Assembly (NCBI RefSeq): GCF_009720675.1
Contig: NZ_WNJO01000016.1
Coordinates: 1-41,849 of the forward strand
DNA: 41,849 nucleotides
Direction: 5' to 3'
Source: Secundilactobacillus folii
Lineage (GTDB): Bacteria; Bacillota; Bacilli; Lactobacillales; Lactobacillaceae
The position numbers were made by a program, and so were the translations under genes. Positions 31,416 to 40,281 of this stretch are shown in pieces. Under the pieces are notes generated by a model. The model was given only the letters and a program-made list of their open reading frames with translations. It was not told the DNA's origin and searched no databases. The stretch's first letter is position 1, and the number at the start of each line of letters is the position of its first letter.

Positions 31416-31561
31416 AGGATCGCCCCCAAATAGAATTAACTTAAATTTACGGCAATTTCATCTTAGCACAGACAAATGACGATGGATGCCCAAATGCTTA
31501 GGCCTAATTGTCCAAAAGTTGATTGCTCACAATTTAATTAATGTTTATTGGTCAACTTTGC

Positions 31562-31590
31562 TTGCTTAAGCGTTTTCACAAACTTATACT
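31562..31590 (+). promoter_or_regulatory. Promoter of the amino-acid ABC transporter genes
   Basis: TTGCTT (31562-31567), 17-nt spacer, TATACT (31585-31590), about 35 bp before the start codon. Confidence 0.55.
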
Positions 31591-31625
31591 TAAACTATTC
31601 TATTTGGAAAGGATGTTTATTTGGT

Positions 31626-32483
31626 ATGAATAAGCGGAACTTTGGTTGGTTCAAGCTATTTGGTTTAGTTTTGGTATTTGGTTTAATTTTAACGGGGTGC
31701 AGTCAAAAGAAGTCGACATCATCAGCTTCTAAGGACAAAACCCCAATCGTTGTAGCAACGTCTGGGACACTTTACCCAACGTCATATCACGATCAGAAAA
31801 CGAATAAGTTAACTGGTTTTGATGTGCAAATTGTCAGAGCAGTGGCCAAAAAACTTGGTCGCCCCGTTAAATTCCAGGAGATGAACGTGGACGGCCAATT
31901 AACTGCAGTCAAAACTGGCAAAGCTGATATGGCGGCAAACGACTTTGGTATCTCACCTCAACGGAAGAAAGAATTTACTTTGTCGACACCTTACAAGCAC
32001 TCATTTAATAGCATTGTCGTCCGCAAGAAAGATGATTCAGGTATCCATTCCTGGGCTGATATAAAGGGTAAAAAGGCCGCTGGTGAAGCGGGAACTAGCT
32101 ATCAACGGTTGGCGAAACAGTTAGGCGCGAAGACCGTCAACTACAACAACGTTTCTAACGATGTTTACTTCCGTGATGTTAAAAATGGTAAGACTGATTT
32201 GATCATGAATGACTACTATTTGCAAAAACTAGCTTTAAAAGCGACTCCAAATAGCGGTTTGAAGATTTTGCCAAACATGTACTTCACAACTAGCGATGAC
32301 GGCTCTGGAGTCGGTATCCTGATGAAGCACGGGAACACTAAGCTCGTTAAACAAGTCGATAATGCCTTGGCCGCATTGAAAAAGGATGGCACTTTAAAGA
32401 AGATCTCTGAAAAGTACTACGGTGCTAATGTCACCAAGAAACCAAACGTCAAGATCTCCAGAAACTTCGTCATTAAAAAGTAG
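31626..32483 (+). CDS. Amino-acid ABC transporter substrate-binding lipoprotein
   Basis: 285 residues. The signal peptide ends in lipobox LTGC with Cys25, so the protein is lipid-anchored outside the membrane. Family 3 solute-binding fold: GFDVQIVRAVAKKLGR, NDFGISPQRKKEF, GEAGTSYQRLAKQLG and LIMNDYYLQ. The pattern suits polar amino acids or cystine; the ligand is not determined. ATG 31626 is used because it opens a normal signal peptide; AAAGGA is 12 nt upstream. Confidence 0.9.
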   Translation: MNKRNFGWFKLFGLVLVFGLILTGCSQKKSTSSASKDKTPIVVATSGTLYPTSYHDQKTNKLTGFDVQIVRAVAKKLGRPVKFQEMNVDGQLTAVKTGKADMAANDFGISPQRKKEFTLSTPYKHSFNSIVVRKKDDSGIHSWADIKGKKAAGEAGTSYQRLAKQLGAKTVNYNNVSNDVYFRDVKNGKTDLIMNDYYLQKLALKATPNSGLKILPNMYFTTSDDGSGVGILMKHGNTKLVKQVDNALAALKKDGTLKKISEKYYGANVTKKPNVKISRNFVIKK

Positions 32484-32494
32484 GTGCTGTTTAA

Positions 32495-33172
32495 ATGTCG
32501 TCGTTTTTAAGTCATTTATCCATCCCCAACTTTTTCAACGCACCGTTGGCCTTCTCATCTATTCCTAAGATTATGACTGGGTTCCCAGTTTCAATTGGGC
32601 TAACAATTATTAGCTTCATTCTCGCCTTGATTTTAGGACTGTTTCTAACACTGGCTCAGATGAGTCATTTTCGGTTACTGCATTGGGCAGCCAGAGCATT
32701 TATTTCATTTATGCGTGGCGTGCCAATGCTGGTGATTTTGTTCGTGGTTTACTTTGGCTTTAGTGCCAGTGCGCTGCCAGCCGCCGTGATCTCATTTACA
32801 CTTAACTGCAGTGCGTTCGTCTCAGAAGTCTTTCGGTCATCATTTTTAGCAGTTGATAAAGGTCAGTGGGAAGCGGCTTACTCATTAGGTCTGCCCTATT
32901 CAAAAGTCGTTCGTAAAATTGTTTTCCCGCAAGCTTTTCGAATCTCGATTCCTGCTTTAGGCAACATTTTACTGGACCTCTTCAAGGGAACGTCGTTAGC
33001 TGCGATGATTACAGTGAGTGAAATGTTCATGCAGGCCCAAATCGTGGCCGGTGCTAATCAAGATTACATGACGATCTACATTATGATTGCAATTATTTAC
33101 TGGTTCTTCTGCTGGTTATTAACCATTGGACAAACCAGTCTGGAACATCACCTCGCAATTCCTGAAAATTAA
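32495..33172 (+). CDS. Amino-acid ABC transporter permease
   Basis: 225 residues, HisM/GlnP-type membrane protein with about five helices. The EAA loop (GQWEAAYSLGLPYSKVVRKI) that contacts the ATPase is intact. It lies 11 bp after the binding-protein gene. A strong terminator follows directly and no ATP-binding subunit is encoded next to it, so the ATPase must come from elsewhere. AGGTG lies 8 nt before ATG. Confidence 0.92.
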   Translation: MSSFLSHLSIPNFFNAPLAFSSIPKIMTGFPVSIGLTIISFILALILGLFLTLAQMSHFRLLHWAARAFISFMRGVPMLVILFVVYFGFSASALPAAVISFTLNCSAFVSEVFRSSFLAVDKGQWEAAYSLGLPYSKVVRKIVFPQAFRISIPALGNILLDLFKGTSLAAMITVSEMFMQAQIVAGANQDYMTIYIMIAIIYWFFCWLLTIGQTSLEHHLAIPEN

Positions 33173-33182
33173 TTAGACTCAC

Positions 33183-33220
33183 AAAACGGTTTTGAGAAAG
33201 TCCTTCTCAAAGCCGTTTTT
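33183..33220 (+). terminator. Terminator of the ABC transporter operon
   Basis: 16-bp stem AAAACGGTTTTGAGAA / TTCTCAAAGCCGTTTT with one G-U pair, then T-run. The following 33221-33457 holds no gene I can support. Confidence 0.88.
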
Positions 33221-33458
33221 GCAGTGTGTTTATAGGGAGAGTACGGTAGCGACCGTGACTACCGTGAATAGTCAAGGCAAGAGCCAGTTGATAGCTCTGC
33301 TTTTGCTATCCATAGATACTGTAATCTTTCAATGTAATGAATCTTTGTGGTTTTCGTATCGGTTTAGTAAAAGTTATCCAAATCATTATCAAAAACAGCG
33401 CTCAGACGCTAGCTCCTGTATCCGACTGAAACGATTAACTTCATTTTTAAAAGACAGT

Positions 33459-33496
33459 AAAAAAAGACCCACTGACCAAACGATCAGTGGGTCTTT
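33459..33496 (-). terminator. Terminator of the cold-shock gene
   Basis: Perfect 13-bp stem AAAGACCCACTGA (33463-33475) / TCAGTGGGTCTTT (33484-33496), with seven T following on the minus strand. Confidence 0.92.
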
Positions 33497-33512
33497 CGGG
33501 CTTAATTAAGAA

Positions 33513-33713
33513 TTAAGCAACAGTAACGTTAGCAGCTTGTGGGCCGCGGTCGCCGTCTTCAACGTCCAAAGTTACGTGTTGGCCTTCTTCAAGAGTCTTG
33601 AAGCCGTCAGCATTGATAGCTGAGAAATGTACGAATACATCTGAGCCGTTTTCAAGAGTGATAAAACCGTAACCTTTGTCAGCATTGAACCATTTAACAG
33701 TACCTTGTTCCAT
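33513..33713 (-). CDS. Cold-shock protein (CspA family)
   Basis: 66 residues, single cold-shock domain. RNP1 KGYGFI and RNP2 VFVHF are both intact. It is an RNA/ssDNA chaperone that binds single-stranded nucleic acid and helps translation at low temperature. The ATG at 33713 follows GGAGG by 10 nt. The promoter at 33831-33859 implies a leader of about 110 nt, in keeping with regulated csp mRNAs. The 318-bp stretch 33714-34031 holds only this leader, the promoter and AT-rich sequence. Confidence 0.95.
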   Translation of the reverse strand: MEQGTVKWFNADKGYGFITLENGSDVFVHFSAINADGFKTLEEGQHVTLDVEDGDRGPQAANVTVA

Positions 33714-33830
33714 TAGAATGAAACCTCCATGCGCCTTGCGCAAATATATTTTGCATTTGAAACTTGTGAATAAGGAGCCATTCTAAAAAGAACGTTGTAC
33801 CTTTTCCCGAAGCCTAAATACATTAACAAT

Positions 33831-33859
33831 AGAATAACAGGTTCTTTGAAAAAGTGCAA
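33831..33859 (-). promoter_or_regulatory. Cold-shock gene promoter
   Basis: Minus strand TTGCAC (33854-33859), 17-nt spacer, TATTCT (33831-33836). Confidence 0.55.
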
Positions 33860-34031
33860 CAATATGTGCTCAAAAAGATTTAAACTTTTCTATTTTTCAT
33901 TTAGAACCGTCTTATGCTACAGCAGATATAATGTTGATTACTCATTAGTTTGAAATTAGACCCTTTCAAGGTCCAGCCATTTTTGAATAACAGCCAATCA
34001 CTCAAAGATTACTTGACCTACCCACAGAAAT

Positions 34032-34349
34032 CTAACGAATCAGTAGTTCAATCGTACTCTTCTGAGGCGCAAAATTTAAGCCTGCAACACGTTCTTTTAA
34101 GATCTTCGAGTACTCATCCAATACATCATCTGGAAGCGGTGTTGTCTCTCCTAATTTGGCAAGAACGTCGTCTGCGCTGTCAACTGATGCCAAATCAATG
34201 AATAAACGCATGTTACCCACCGTATCACGTAGCAGATCAGTCAATAAACTATTGGGCTTGCCCTCCAAGTCTGTCACGACAAGCTGGCCGCCATCGACAG
34301 TATGGTGGTTAACCGTGATCATTTTAAGAATGTCAAATACGCTATCCAT
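34032..34349 (-). CDS. Hypothetical protein, 105 residues
   Basis: Soluble, acidic protein. The first half is strand-like (MITVNHHTVDGGQLVVTDL, then NSLLTDLLRDTVGNMRLFID) and the second half helical (LPDDVLDEYSKILKERVAG). No Cys and no membrane segment. Family not recognised. GGAGG 8 nt before ATG 34349 sets the start; the frame runs upstream without another site. It lies 84 bp after the DUF4811 gene on the same strand, so it may be the last gene of that operon. Confidence 0.7.
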   Translation of the reverse strand: MDSVFDILKMITVNHHTVDGGQLVVTDLEGKPNSLLTDLLRDTVGNMRLFIDLASVDSADDVLAKLGETTPLPDDVLDEYSKILKERVAGLNFAPQKSTIELLIR

Positions 34350-34433
34350 GTTCCGCTCCTCCACTTTCAAATTCAATTTGTGCTTATTATACACGATGTG
34401 AGACAAGTCTGAAAGCCAACTTCGAAACATTGT

Positions 34434-34937
34434 CTACTTTGCGCCAATAACTCGCCAACCCGGTCGTAAATGAAAGACCCACTGGGTGCCGACGTACGTA
34501 TGATTTTTAACGCCAGCACTAAAAAGCAAACGAAATTCTTCGTTCCGGTAAACCCGATACGATCGGCTGATCGTCACTTTATTGTGTGGTGCGTTGCGCA
34601 AAACGATGGCCTCGCCCTTAGCTGGATCCGTTTTTGTCAGACCCTTATCCAACGGGTTAGTTTTGTAGAGGTAGACCCGTTCGTTCTGGGTGCCGATTTG
34701 TTTATACATCAGCACCCGCTGTTGTGTATTTAAACTCGACGTGAGCGGATAGGAATTTTGCTTGACCACCGTCTTCATGCCAAAGTATTGATCAAAATTG
34801 AGAATCATTAAAACAATGCTACCCACCGTGAAAACTAGGCCAATCAAGACCCAGACCGCTTTTTTCAGCCCTGGCTTCATAAAGATCATTGCGAACGAGA
34901 AAAGCAGAGCGCCAATAAATAAAATAATTGCAACCAT
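34434..34937 (-). CDS. DUF4811 membrane protein
   Basis: 167 residues. Two N-terminal membrane helices (about 2-20 and 27-46) are followed by an outward- or inward-facing domain of about 115 residues with VLMYKQIGTQNERVYLYKT and SRSYRVYRNEEFRLLFSAGV. This matches DUF4811 proteins, which occur next to DHA2 exporters in lactobacilli; function unknown. ATG lies one base after the exporter stop, with GGGGG 9 nt upstream, so translation is coupled. An accessory role in export is inferred. Confidence 0.8.
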   Translation of the reverse strand: MVAIILFIGALLFSFAMIFMKPGLKKAVWVLIGLVFTVGSIVLMILNFDQYFGMKTVVKQNSYPLTSSLNTQQRVLMYKQIGTQNERVYLYKTNPLDKGLTKTDPAKGEAIVLRNAPHNKVTISRSYRVYRNEEFRLLFSAGVKNHTYVGTQWVFHLRPGWRVIGAK

Positions 34938-34938
34938 G

Positions 34939-36405
34939 CTATTGCGCCCCCTTCGTATCTTTCAAGAAGAACGTCAAAATCAGTCCGAGTACGGCAAAGG
35001 AAGCAGCAATGGCAAATGCATAGCGGAAGCCGACGACGTTTGCCTGCAACGCTAATTTTTTGAATAAGATCGGCGTAGCTTGAGCAACGGCATGCCCTGG
35101 CGTCCGCGCCGTTGTCACGTTTGACATCACAGAAACCAAAATGGCAGTCCCCATTGACGCAAAGACTTGACGCGCAGTGTTATTGACCACCGTGCCATCA
35201 CCAATCAAGCGCAGCGGTAAAGCATTCATCCCAGTCGTGGTCACGGGCATCATGACCATAGAGATACCAAGCATCCGGACCGTGTAGAGACTGACAATGT
35301 CAATAACAGGCGTCGTGGCAGTAATGGTAATGAATGAGGCCGTCGTGACCGTCAGTAAAAACATCCCTGCAATGGCCATATTTCGAACACCTAAGCGATC
35401 AAAAATTCGACCGGTGATCGGGTTCATGACACCAATCACGATTGCCCCTGGTAACAGCGTCAGCCCAGAAGCCAGTGGTGACTCGCCGCGCACCGTTTGC
35501 AGATACAGTGGCAATACCAGAGTAAAACCGTTCATGGACATAAAAGAAACCGAAACCAGAATGGCTGAAAGAGTAAATTCCTTGTGTTCGAACACTTTGA
35601 ACTGCAGCAATGGATTCTTGATCCGAGTCGAACGCCAAACAAACAGCGCAACTACGATCACACCGACCGTCAGCGTAACGTAAACGATCGGGTCAGTCCA
35701 CTGATAATCACCAACCGAAGAAAAGGCGAACAGCATGGAACCAAAACCGATCATGGACATTAAAACCGACAACCAATCGATTGGAGCTTTCCGAGTTGGC
35801 AATACCTTTCGCAGAGTAAACCAGCCTAGAACCAAAACGACTAGTGAAATGGGCATGATGGAAAGAAACAACATCCGCCATGAATAGTGGATCAGCAACC
35901 AGCCAGAAAATGTCGGCCCAATTGCGGGTGCCAGGCCAACAACCAGTCCAGCAGTTCCCATGGCTGCACCACGTTTCGACGGTGGAAAAATGGACGTCAT
36001 AATGGTTTGGTAAACGGGCGCGGTGATGCCGACCCCAGACGCCTGAATTAGACGTCCCAGTAAAATTTCCCAGAAATCAGTCGCAAAATAACACGCAATG
36101 GTGCCAGCCAAAAATATTAGAATGGCAGAAAGATACAATTTACGCGAATCAAAACGCTGGAGAAAAAAGCCAGTAATCGGCATAACGATCCCCATGACCA
36201 GCATGAATCCAGTGGTCAGCCACTGAACCGTGTTGGCAGAAATACTAAACGATTTCATCAGGGTTGGAAATGCCGTTGTGAGCATCGTCGAAGTTAGAAA
36301 AGTACTAAACGTACCAATCAGCAACGTCAAAACCAGCGCAATTCTATTATAGAGACGCCCCTGCTGGTCGACGGGGTGATCCACCGTACTTACATTATCG
36401 GCCAA
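34939..36405 (-). CDS. MFS multidrug exporter, DHA2 family
   Basis: 488 residues, about 14 membrane segments. Motifs: NTVQWLTTGFMLVMGIV, LLGRLIQASGVGITAPVYQ, PSKRGAAMGTAGLVVGLAPA and GPTFSG. It is a proton-coupled efflux protein for drugs or lipophilic compounds. TTG 36405 is the start, with AAAGGA 9 nt upstream inside the end of mutY. Together with the MerR-type gene and DUF4811 it looks like a sensor-exporter unit interrupted by mutY. Confidence 0.92.
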   Translation of the reverse strand: MADNVSTVDHPVDQQGRLYNRIALVLTLLIGTFSTFLTSTMLTTAFPTLMKSFSISANTVQWLTTGFMLVMGIVMPITGFFLQRFDSRKLYLSAILIFLAGTIACYFATDFWEILLGRLIQASGVGITAPVYQTIMTSIFPPSKRGAAMGTAGLVVGLAPAIGPTFSGWLLIHYSWRMLFLSIMPISLVVLVLGWFTLRKVLPTRKAPIDWLSVLMSMIGFGSMLFAFSSVGDYQWTDPIVYVTLTVGVIVVALFVWRSTRIKNPLLQFKVFEHKEFTLSAILVSVSFMSMNGFTLVLPLYLQTVRGESPLASGLTLLPGAIVIGVMNPITGRIFDRLGVRNMAIAGMFLLTVTTASFITITATTPVIDIVSLYTVRMLGISMVMMPVTTTGMNALPLRLIGDGTVVNNTARQVFASMGTAILVSVMSNVTTARTPGHAVAQATPILFKKLALQANVVGFRYAFAIAASFAVLGLILTFFLKDTKGAQ

Positions 36406-36411
36406 TTTTAA

Positions 36412-37527
36412 TCATCCTTTACTTAGTCTTTTAAACAATTTTACTTGAACTTTAGGTAGCGCAATTTTTGCCAGGTCGTTGGTTGTCAGCCATTTACCCG
36501 GGAAAAAGCTTAAATCTACATTTGAATCTAGTTGTGCGCTCAGCAACGAGATCAACCACTGCCGGTGCGTAAACGTATGCTTAACTGGTTTGCCACCGAT
36601 TGGGACGACGTGCAGCTGGAGGCCAAACTCGTCTTGAAATAATTGTTCCAACAGTGTTAACCGTTCCTCATCGGTGACCATGTCAGGGGTGTCACTTCGA
36701 GCCAGCACATCATCTTCAGCAATTAATGGAAACGTCCAAAAGTTAGCTAACAAACCGTTTCCTGGACGTTTGACCATCAAGAAACTGTCTGCGTGCTGGA
36801 TCACCAGACCGTAATAGGCCACTTTAACGGGCCTAGGCTTCTTTGATTTAACCGGAAACTGCATTTCCACCCCATCTAAATAGGCTTGATTAAAGGCTTT
36901 CACTGGGGAATGGGCAGAATCTGGATGCTTGGCACTCATGTAGCTGGCACCAAGGTCCATAATTGCTTGATTAAAATCTCCAGGTCGGTCAGGTGAAATG
37001 ATACGGCTGATCACCTTTTCAAACACCTGGCGAGTCTGCGGTTTTGCAATGTCGAGGTCAATTTCGAGCAAACGGGAAAAAACGCGAAATGCATTTCCGT
37101 CCACCGCTGGTACAGGCAGATTGAAAGCAATACTAGCAATTGCCCCAGCTGTATAAGGACCAATGCCGGCTAATTCACGCAGCCCTTCAACCGTACGCGG
37201 CCACTTGCCACCATGATCGTTAACAATCTGTCCGGCCGCCTTTTGCAGGTTACGCGCCCTAGAATAGTACCCAAGACCCTCCCAGGCCTTCATTAGATCG
37301 GCTTCAGACGCTTTAGCCAGATCGCCGACCGTTGGAAAACGAGTCATAAACCGCTCGTAATAAGGAATCACGGTATTAACTTGGGTTTGCTGCAACATGA
37401 TTTCGGAGACCCACACGTGGTAAGGATCATGATCTTCTCGCCAGGGTAAATGACGTCCGTGCGCATCATACCAGTTAAGTAATGTTTGCCGGAAAGCCTG
37501 TATTTGTTCGTCTGACCATTCCACCAT
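36412..37527 (-). CDS. mutY: Adenine DNA glycosylase MutY, clusterless
   Basis: 371 residues. It removes A mispaired with 8-oxoguanine. HhH-GPD domain: catalytic Glu42 (SEIMLQQTQV), helix-hairpin-helix ELAGIGPYTAGAI and Asp143 (VDGNAFRVFSR). Where MutY normally binds a 4Fe-4S cluster with four Cys, residues 195-214 read SYMSAKHPDSAHSPVKAFNQ with no Cys at all. The NUDIX-like C-terminal domain (VKHTFTHRQW) for 8-oxoG recognition is kept. AAGGAG lies 5 nt before ATG 37527, which starts 2 bp after the upstream stop. Confidence 0.94.
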   Translation of the reverse strand: MVEWSDEQIQAFRQTLLNWYDAHGRHLPWREDHDPYHVWVSEIMLQQTQVNTVIPYYERFMTRFPTVGDLAKASEADLMKAWEGLGYYSRARNLQKAAGQIVNDHGGKWPRTVEGLRELAGIGPYTAGAIASIAFNLPVPAVDGNAFRVFSRLLEIDLDIAKPQTRQVFEKVISRIISPDRPGDFNQAIMDLGASYMSAKHPDSAHSPVKAFNQAYLDGVEMQFPVKSKKPRPVKVAYYGLVIQHADSFLMVKRPGNGLLANFWTFPLIAEDDVLARSDTPDMVTDEERLTLLEQLFQDEFGLQLHVVPIGGKPVKHTFTHRQWLISLLSAQLDSNVDLSFFPGKWLTTNDLAKIALPKVQVKLFKRLSKG

Positions 37528-37529
37528 AA

Positions 37530-38342
37530 CTACTCCTTCACCGCGGCAAGTAACCGCACGACCTGTTGGCTGGCATCGTCCACTTGCCAACTGGCAACCA
37601 CCGGTTCTTCATAAAAGTCCGTTTCGAGGCTTAGTTGGTGATTCTGAGCGTAATTTTGAATCTGTTGAAACCCTTCTAACAACGGTTTATCACCATGGTG
37701 ATAGGCAATCACATATCGGCCGCCAGCTTGGGTTGCATCCGGTGTCACCTCACTGCCCGTCATTAGGGTCGTGTAGAGTTGTGATACCTGATCGGGATTC
37801 CCAGTCTCAATAGCGTGTTTAGGATGAACTCGGCCAACAGTGATGTGGACGGGTGAGGTGGCGTTAGCATCCATCACGTGGCTGACGTGCTTTTCAAGAA
37901 ACGGCGTGAGGGACTCCACATTATCGGGAATTTGAGTCGTTAGTATGTTAACTGGTGGCCGGTTGACGACCGTGGCCACATCCGGCATGGCTTGACGGGC
38001 CGTTTCTTGACTAGTGATTTCCTTTGCCAACTGCTGGGAAGCAGTACTAAGTTGAGTGAGCTGTTCTTCAATTAATTTTTGCTGGTACTTCAACATTTTA
38101 ATGTGGTCTTCGCCATAATTCTGCACGGCCGCCTTGGTCGTGTTAAGATCAGGCTCTAATCCCACCATCGCCTGCAATGACAACCACTGGTTAACCTGAG
38201 CTAAATCATACGAACGACGACCATTCTTATCACGATTTACGGGCTCGAATAACCCTAATTCGTCGTAACAATCAAGCAAATGGCGATCAATATTTAAAAG
38301 TTGGGCGAACTGGCCTGCTGACAGTTGCGGACGTTGTATCAA
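37530..38342 (-). CDS. MerR-family regulator with GyrI-like effector domain
   Basis: 270 residues. The N-terminal HTH (LSAGQFAQLLNIDRHLLDCY, then DELGLFEPVNRDKNGRRSYD) is followed by a coiled coil (YQQKLIEEQLTQLSTASQQL) and a C-terminal GyrI/BmrR-like ligand-binding domain (about 120-268, with ending YEEPVVASW). This resembles BmrR-type drug sensors. Start is TTG 38342 with GAGGTG 6-7 nt upstream; the frame could begin higher but without a site. As first gene before mutY, the exporter and DUF4811, it probably controls them. Confidence 0.85.
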   Translation of the reverse strand: MIQRPQLSAGQFAQLLNIDRHLLDCYDELGLFEPVNRDKNGRRSYDLAQVNQWLSLQAMVGLEPDLNTTKAAVQNYGEDHIKMLKYQQKLIEEQLTQLSTASQQLAKEITSQETARQAMPDVATVVNRPPVNILTTQIPDNVESLTPFLEKHVSHVMDANATSPVHITVGRVHPKHAIETGNPDQVSQLYTTLMTGSEVTPDATQAGGRYVIAYHHGDKPLLEGFQQIQNYAQNHQLSLETDFYEEPVVASWQVDDASQQVVRLLAAVKE

Positions 38343-38371
38343 TTTAATCACCTCATAAGAACTACAACGAC

Positions 38372-38400
38372 TTGACGACAATAATTTGCTTCGATATTAT
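38372..38400 (+). promoter_or_regulatory. Promoter of the OppA-like gene
   Basis: TTGACG (38372-38377), 17-nt spacer, TATTAT (38395-38400). It lies in the 95-bp divergent region with the MerR-type gene, so that regulator could act on it too. Confidence 0.65.
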
Positions 38401-38437
38401 CAAACTGGATAGATTTTGGAATTGAGAGGGAGGAACT

Positions 38438-40096
38438 ATGAGAACTAGAATGGCAGTGATCGGGATCGCGGCAATTTTGCTACTGGCGGGCTGCTCAAAG
38501 AATTTATCAAATTCGAAGCACCAGTCTGACAATCAAGGCGTCATGTCGCAAAATCAAACGGTCACAATTGTCGAACAGACGCCGTTAAATACCGTTGATA
38601 TTTCCAAAGTTTCTAGTTTCAATAAGCTGAGAAGCTCGACGGAGGGTCTCTTTCGTATGGGTAAAAACGGGCGAATCAACGCCGGCCTCGCAAAAAGTTA
38701 TCACATGAGTAAGGACGCCAAAACTTATACGTTTAAGTTACGAAAAGATGCCCGTTGGAGCAACGGTCAGCCCATAACCGCTTCGGACTTCGTCTACTCT
38801 TGGCGGCGTAGTGTGAAACCCGCCACCCAGTCGGTGAATGCCAATTTATTTTCCGGCATTAAAAACGCCAACCGGATTCGGCACAGTGAACTCCCACCCA
38901 AGGATCTCGGCGTCAAAGCCCTCTCAAAACGAGAATTACAAGTCAAATTGGACCACCCAATCGTGTATTTTGAAACCCTATTAGCTTACCCGTTGTTCGC
39001 ACCTCAAAGCCCAGTTGCCGTTCACCGGTACGGGGCAAAGTACGGCACTAGTGCAGATAAGCAGATCTACAGTGGTCCATTTAAGCTAATCAAGTGGCAT
39101 GCTGACAGCCAGTCTCGAACGTTGGTACCGAACCCCTATTACTGGGATAAAGCTCACGTGTATCTCAACCGGCTCACCATCACTACAACCAAATCACCGG
39201 CTCAAAACCTCAAAGATTTTAAAGCCGGCAAAGTCGCTGAGATTCAGCTCGTTGGTAGCCAGATTCCAGCCAATAAAAACGACCCTTCATACGTTGTCCG
39301 GCCGTTTTCCATGATGCGCGTAATCTCTTATAATTTTAACACAACAAACCGCGCCAATAAAAAGCTCATTAATAATCGTAACGCTAGATTGGCAATTTCG
39401 CACGCAATTAATCGCCGCAAATTGATCAATCAAGCACTTCAAAACGCTTCGTTACCGCCAAAAGGCTTTGTTACCGCTGGTTTAAGCAAGAATAGTCTAA
39501 ATCACTCAGACTTTGCTGATCAGCAGGAAGCTTCCTCTTATGTTCGTGGCAATAACCACCTAGCAGTCACAGAATGGCACAAAGCCCAACATCAGTTAGA
39601 TATCAAGACCAGCACCCTCACGCTATCCACGGCCGATGACCCAATCAGTCAAAGGGTCGCCCAGAATGTCAAAATGCAGTTGGAAAGTCATTTACATGGA
39701 TTAAGGGTCAACATCCATGCATTTTCACAAAGTAATATTGGTAAACGGGTTATCAGTGGCAACTACCAGCTCCTGCTGACAGGTTGGGGAGCGGACTACC
39801 CAGATCCCTTATCGTTCCTTCAACTGATGACAAATAATAGTCGGCATAACTATGGTCATTGGTACAACGCTAAATATAACCGATTGGTAGACACCATCAG
39901 TAATAATCAAAGTACGAATACCCAACAGCGATGGAACGAGATGTTAGCAGCGGAAAAAATTCTGACTGAACAACAGGGAGTTACCCCGCTTTATCAGCAA
40001 GCAGACAGTTACTTAACCAATCCAAAATTGAACGGTGTTGTTCATAACATCAGTGGTGTGCTTGCAGACTATAAGAGCGCCTATTTAGTGAAATGA
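38438..40096 (+). CDS. Oligopeptide-binding lipoprotein (OppA family)
   Basis: 552 residues. Signal peptide with lipobox LAGC, Cys19. Solute-binding family 5: KDAKTYTFKLRKDARWSNGQ, ASDFVYSWRRSVKP, IYSGPFKLIKWH and LLTGWGADYPDPLSFLQ. It captures peptides outside the membrane for an Opp-type importer. No permease or ATPase genes accompany it, so it is an orphan binding protein. AGGGAGG lies 4 nt before ATG. Confidence 0.92.
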   Translation: MRTRMAVIGIAAILLLAGCSKNLSNSKHQSDNQGVMSQNQTVTIVEQTPLNTVDISKVSSFNKLRSSTEGLFRMGKNGRINAGLAKSYHMSKDAKTYTFKLRKDARWSNGQPITASDFVYSWRRSVKPATQSVNANLFSGIKNANRIRHSELPPKDLGVKALSKRELQVKLDHPIVYFETLLAYPLFAPQSPVAVHRYGAKYGTSADKQIYSGPFKLIKWHADSQSRTLVPNPYYWDKAHVYLNRLTITTTKSPAQNLKDFKAGKVAEIQLVGSQIPANKNDPSYVVRPFSMMRVISYNFNTTNRANKKLINNRNARLAISHAINRRKLINQALQNASLPPKGFVTAGLSKNSLNHSDFADQQEASSYVRGNNHLAVTEWHKAQHQLDIKTSTLTLSTADDPISQRVAQNVKMQLESHLHGLRVNIHAFSQSNIGKRVISGNYQLLLTGWGADYPDPLSFLQLMTNNSRHNYGHWYNAKYNRLVDTISNNQSTNTQQRWNEMLAAEKILTEQQGVTPLYQQADSYLTNPKLNGVVHNISGVLADYKSAYLVK

Positions 40097-40157
40097 GTTT
40101 TATTAGCTAGTTGGTAGCTCAATGCTCTATCGGCGAGTGCTTTTCATTCTGGATACT

Positions 40158-40213
40158 AAAAAGGTCAACCATTATGGTCCCCTATAAGGAGATCACGCTG
40201 GTTGACCTTTTTT
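40158..40213. terminator. Terminator between the OppA-like and surface-protein genes
   Basis: Perfect 13-bp stem AAAAAGGTCAACC (40158-40170) / GGTTGACCTTTTT (40200-40212). Its A and T flanks allow termination in both directions. Confidence 0.85.
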
Positions 40214-40281
40214 GTAACCGTGATTTTGATTATTGCCTGTCGTGAACTGTTACTGGCAGCTCGCCTGCATTTGAACCAAAA

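Noticed and set aside
31568-31581. AAGCGTTTTCA in the ABC transporter promoter as cre
   Set aside because: The 5' TG of the consensus is missing, so the fit is poor.
33192-33509. 105-codon plus-strand open frame between the ABC operon and the cold-shock gene
   Set aside because: It begins inside one terminator stem and ends inside another, has no ribosome site, and its translation looks random.
33950-34201. 83-codon plus-strand frame
   Set aside because: Antisense to the 105-residue gene, without a ribosome site.
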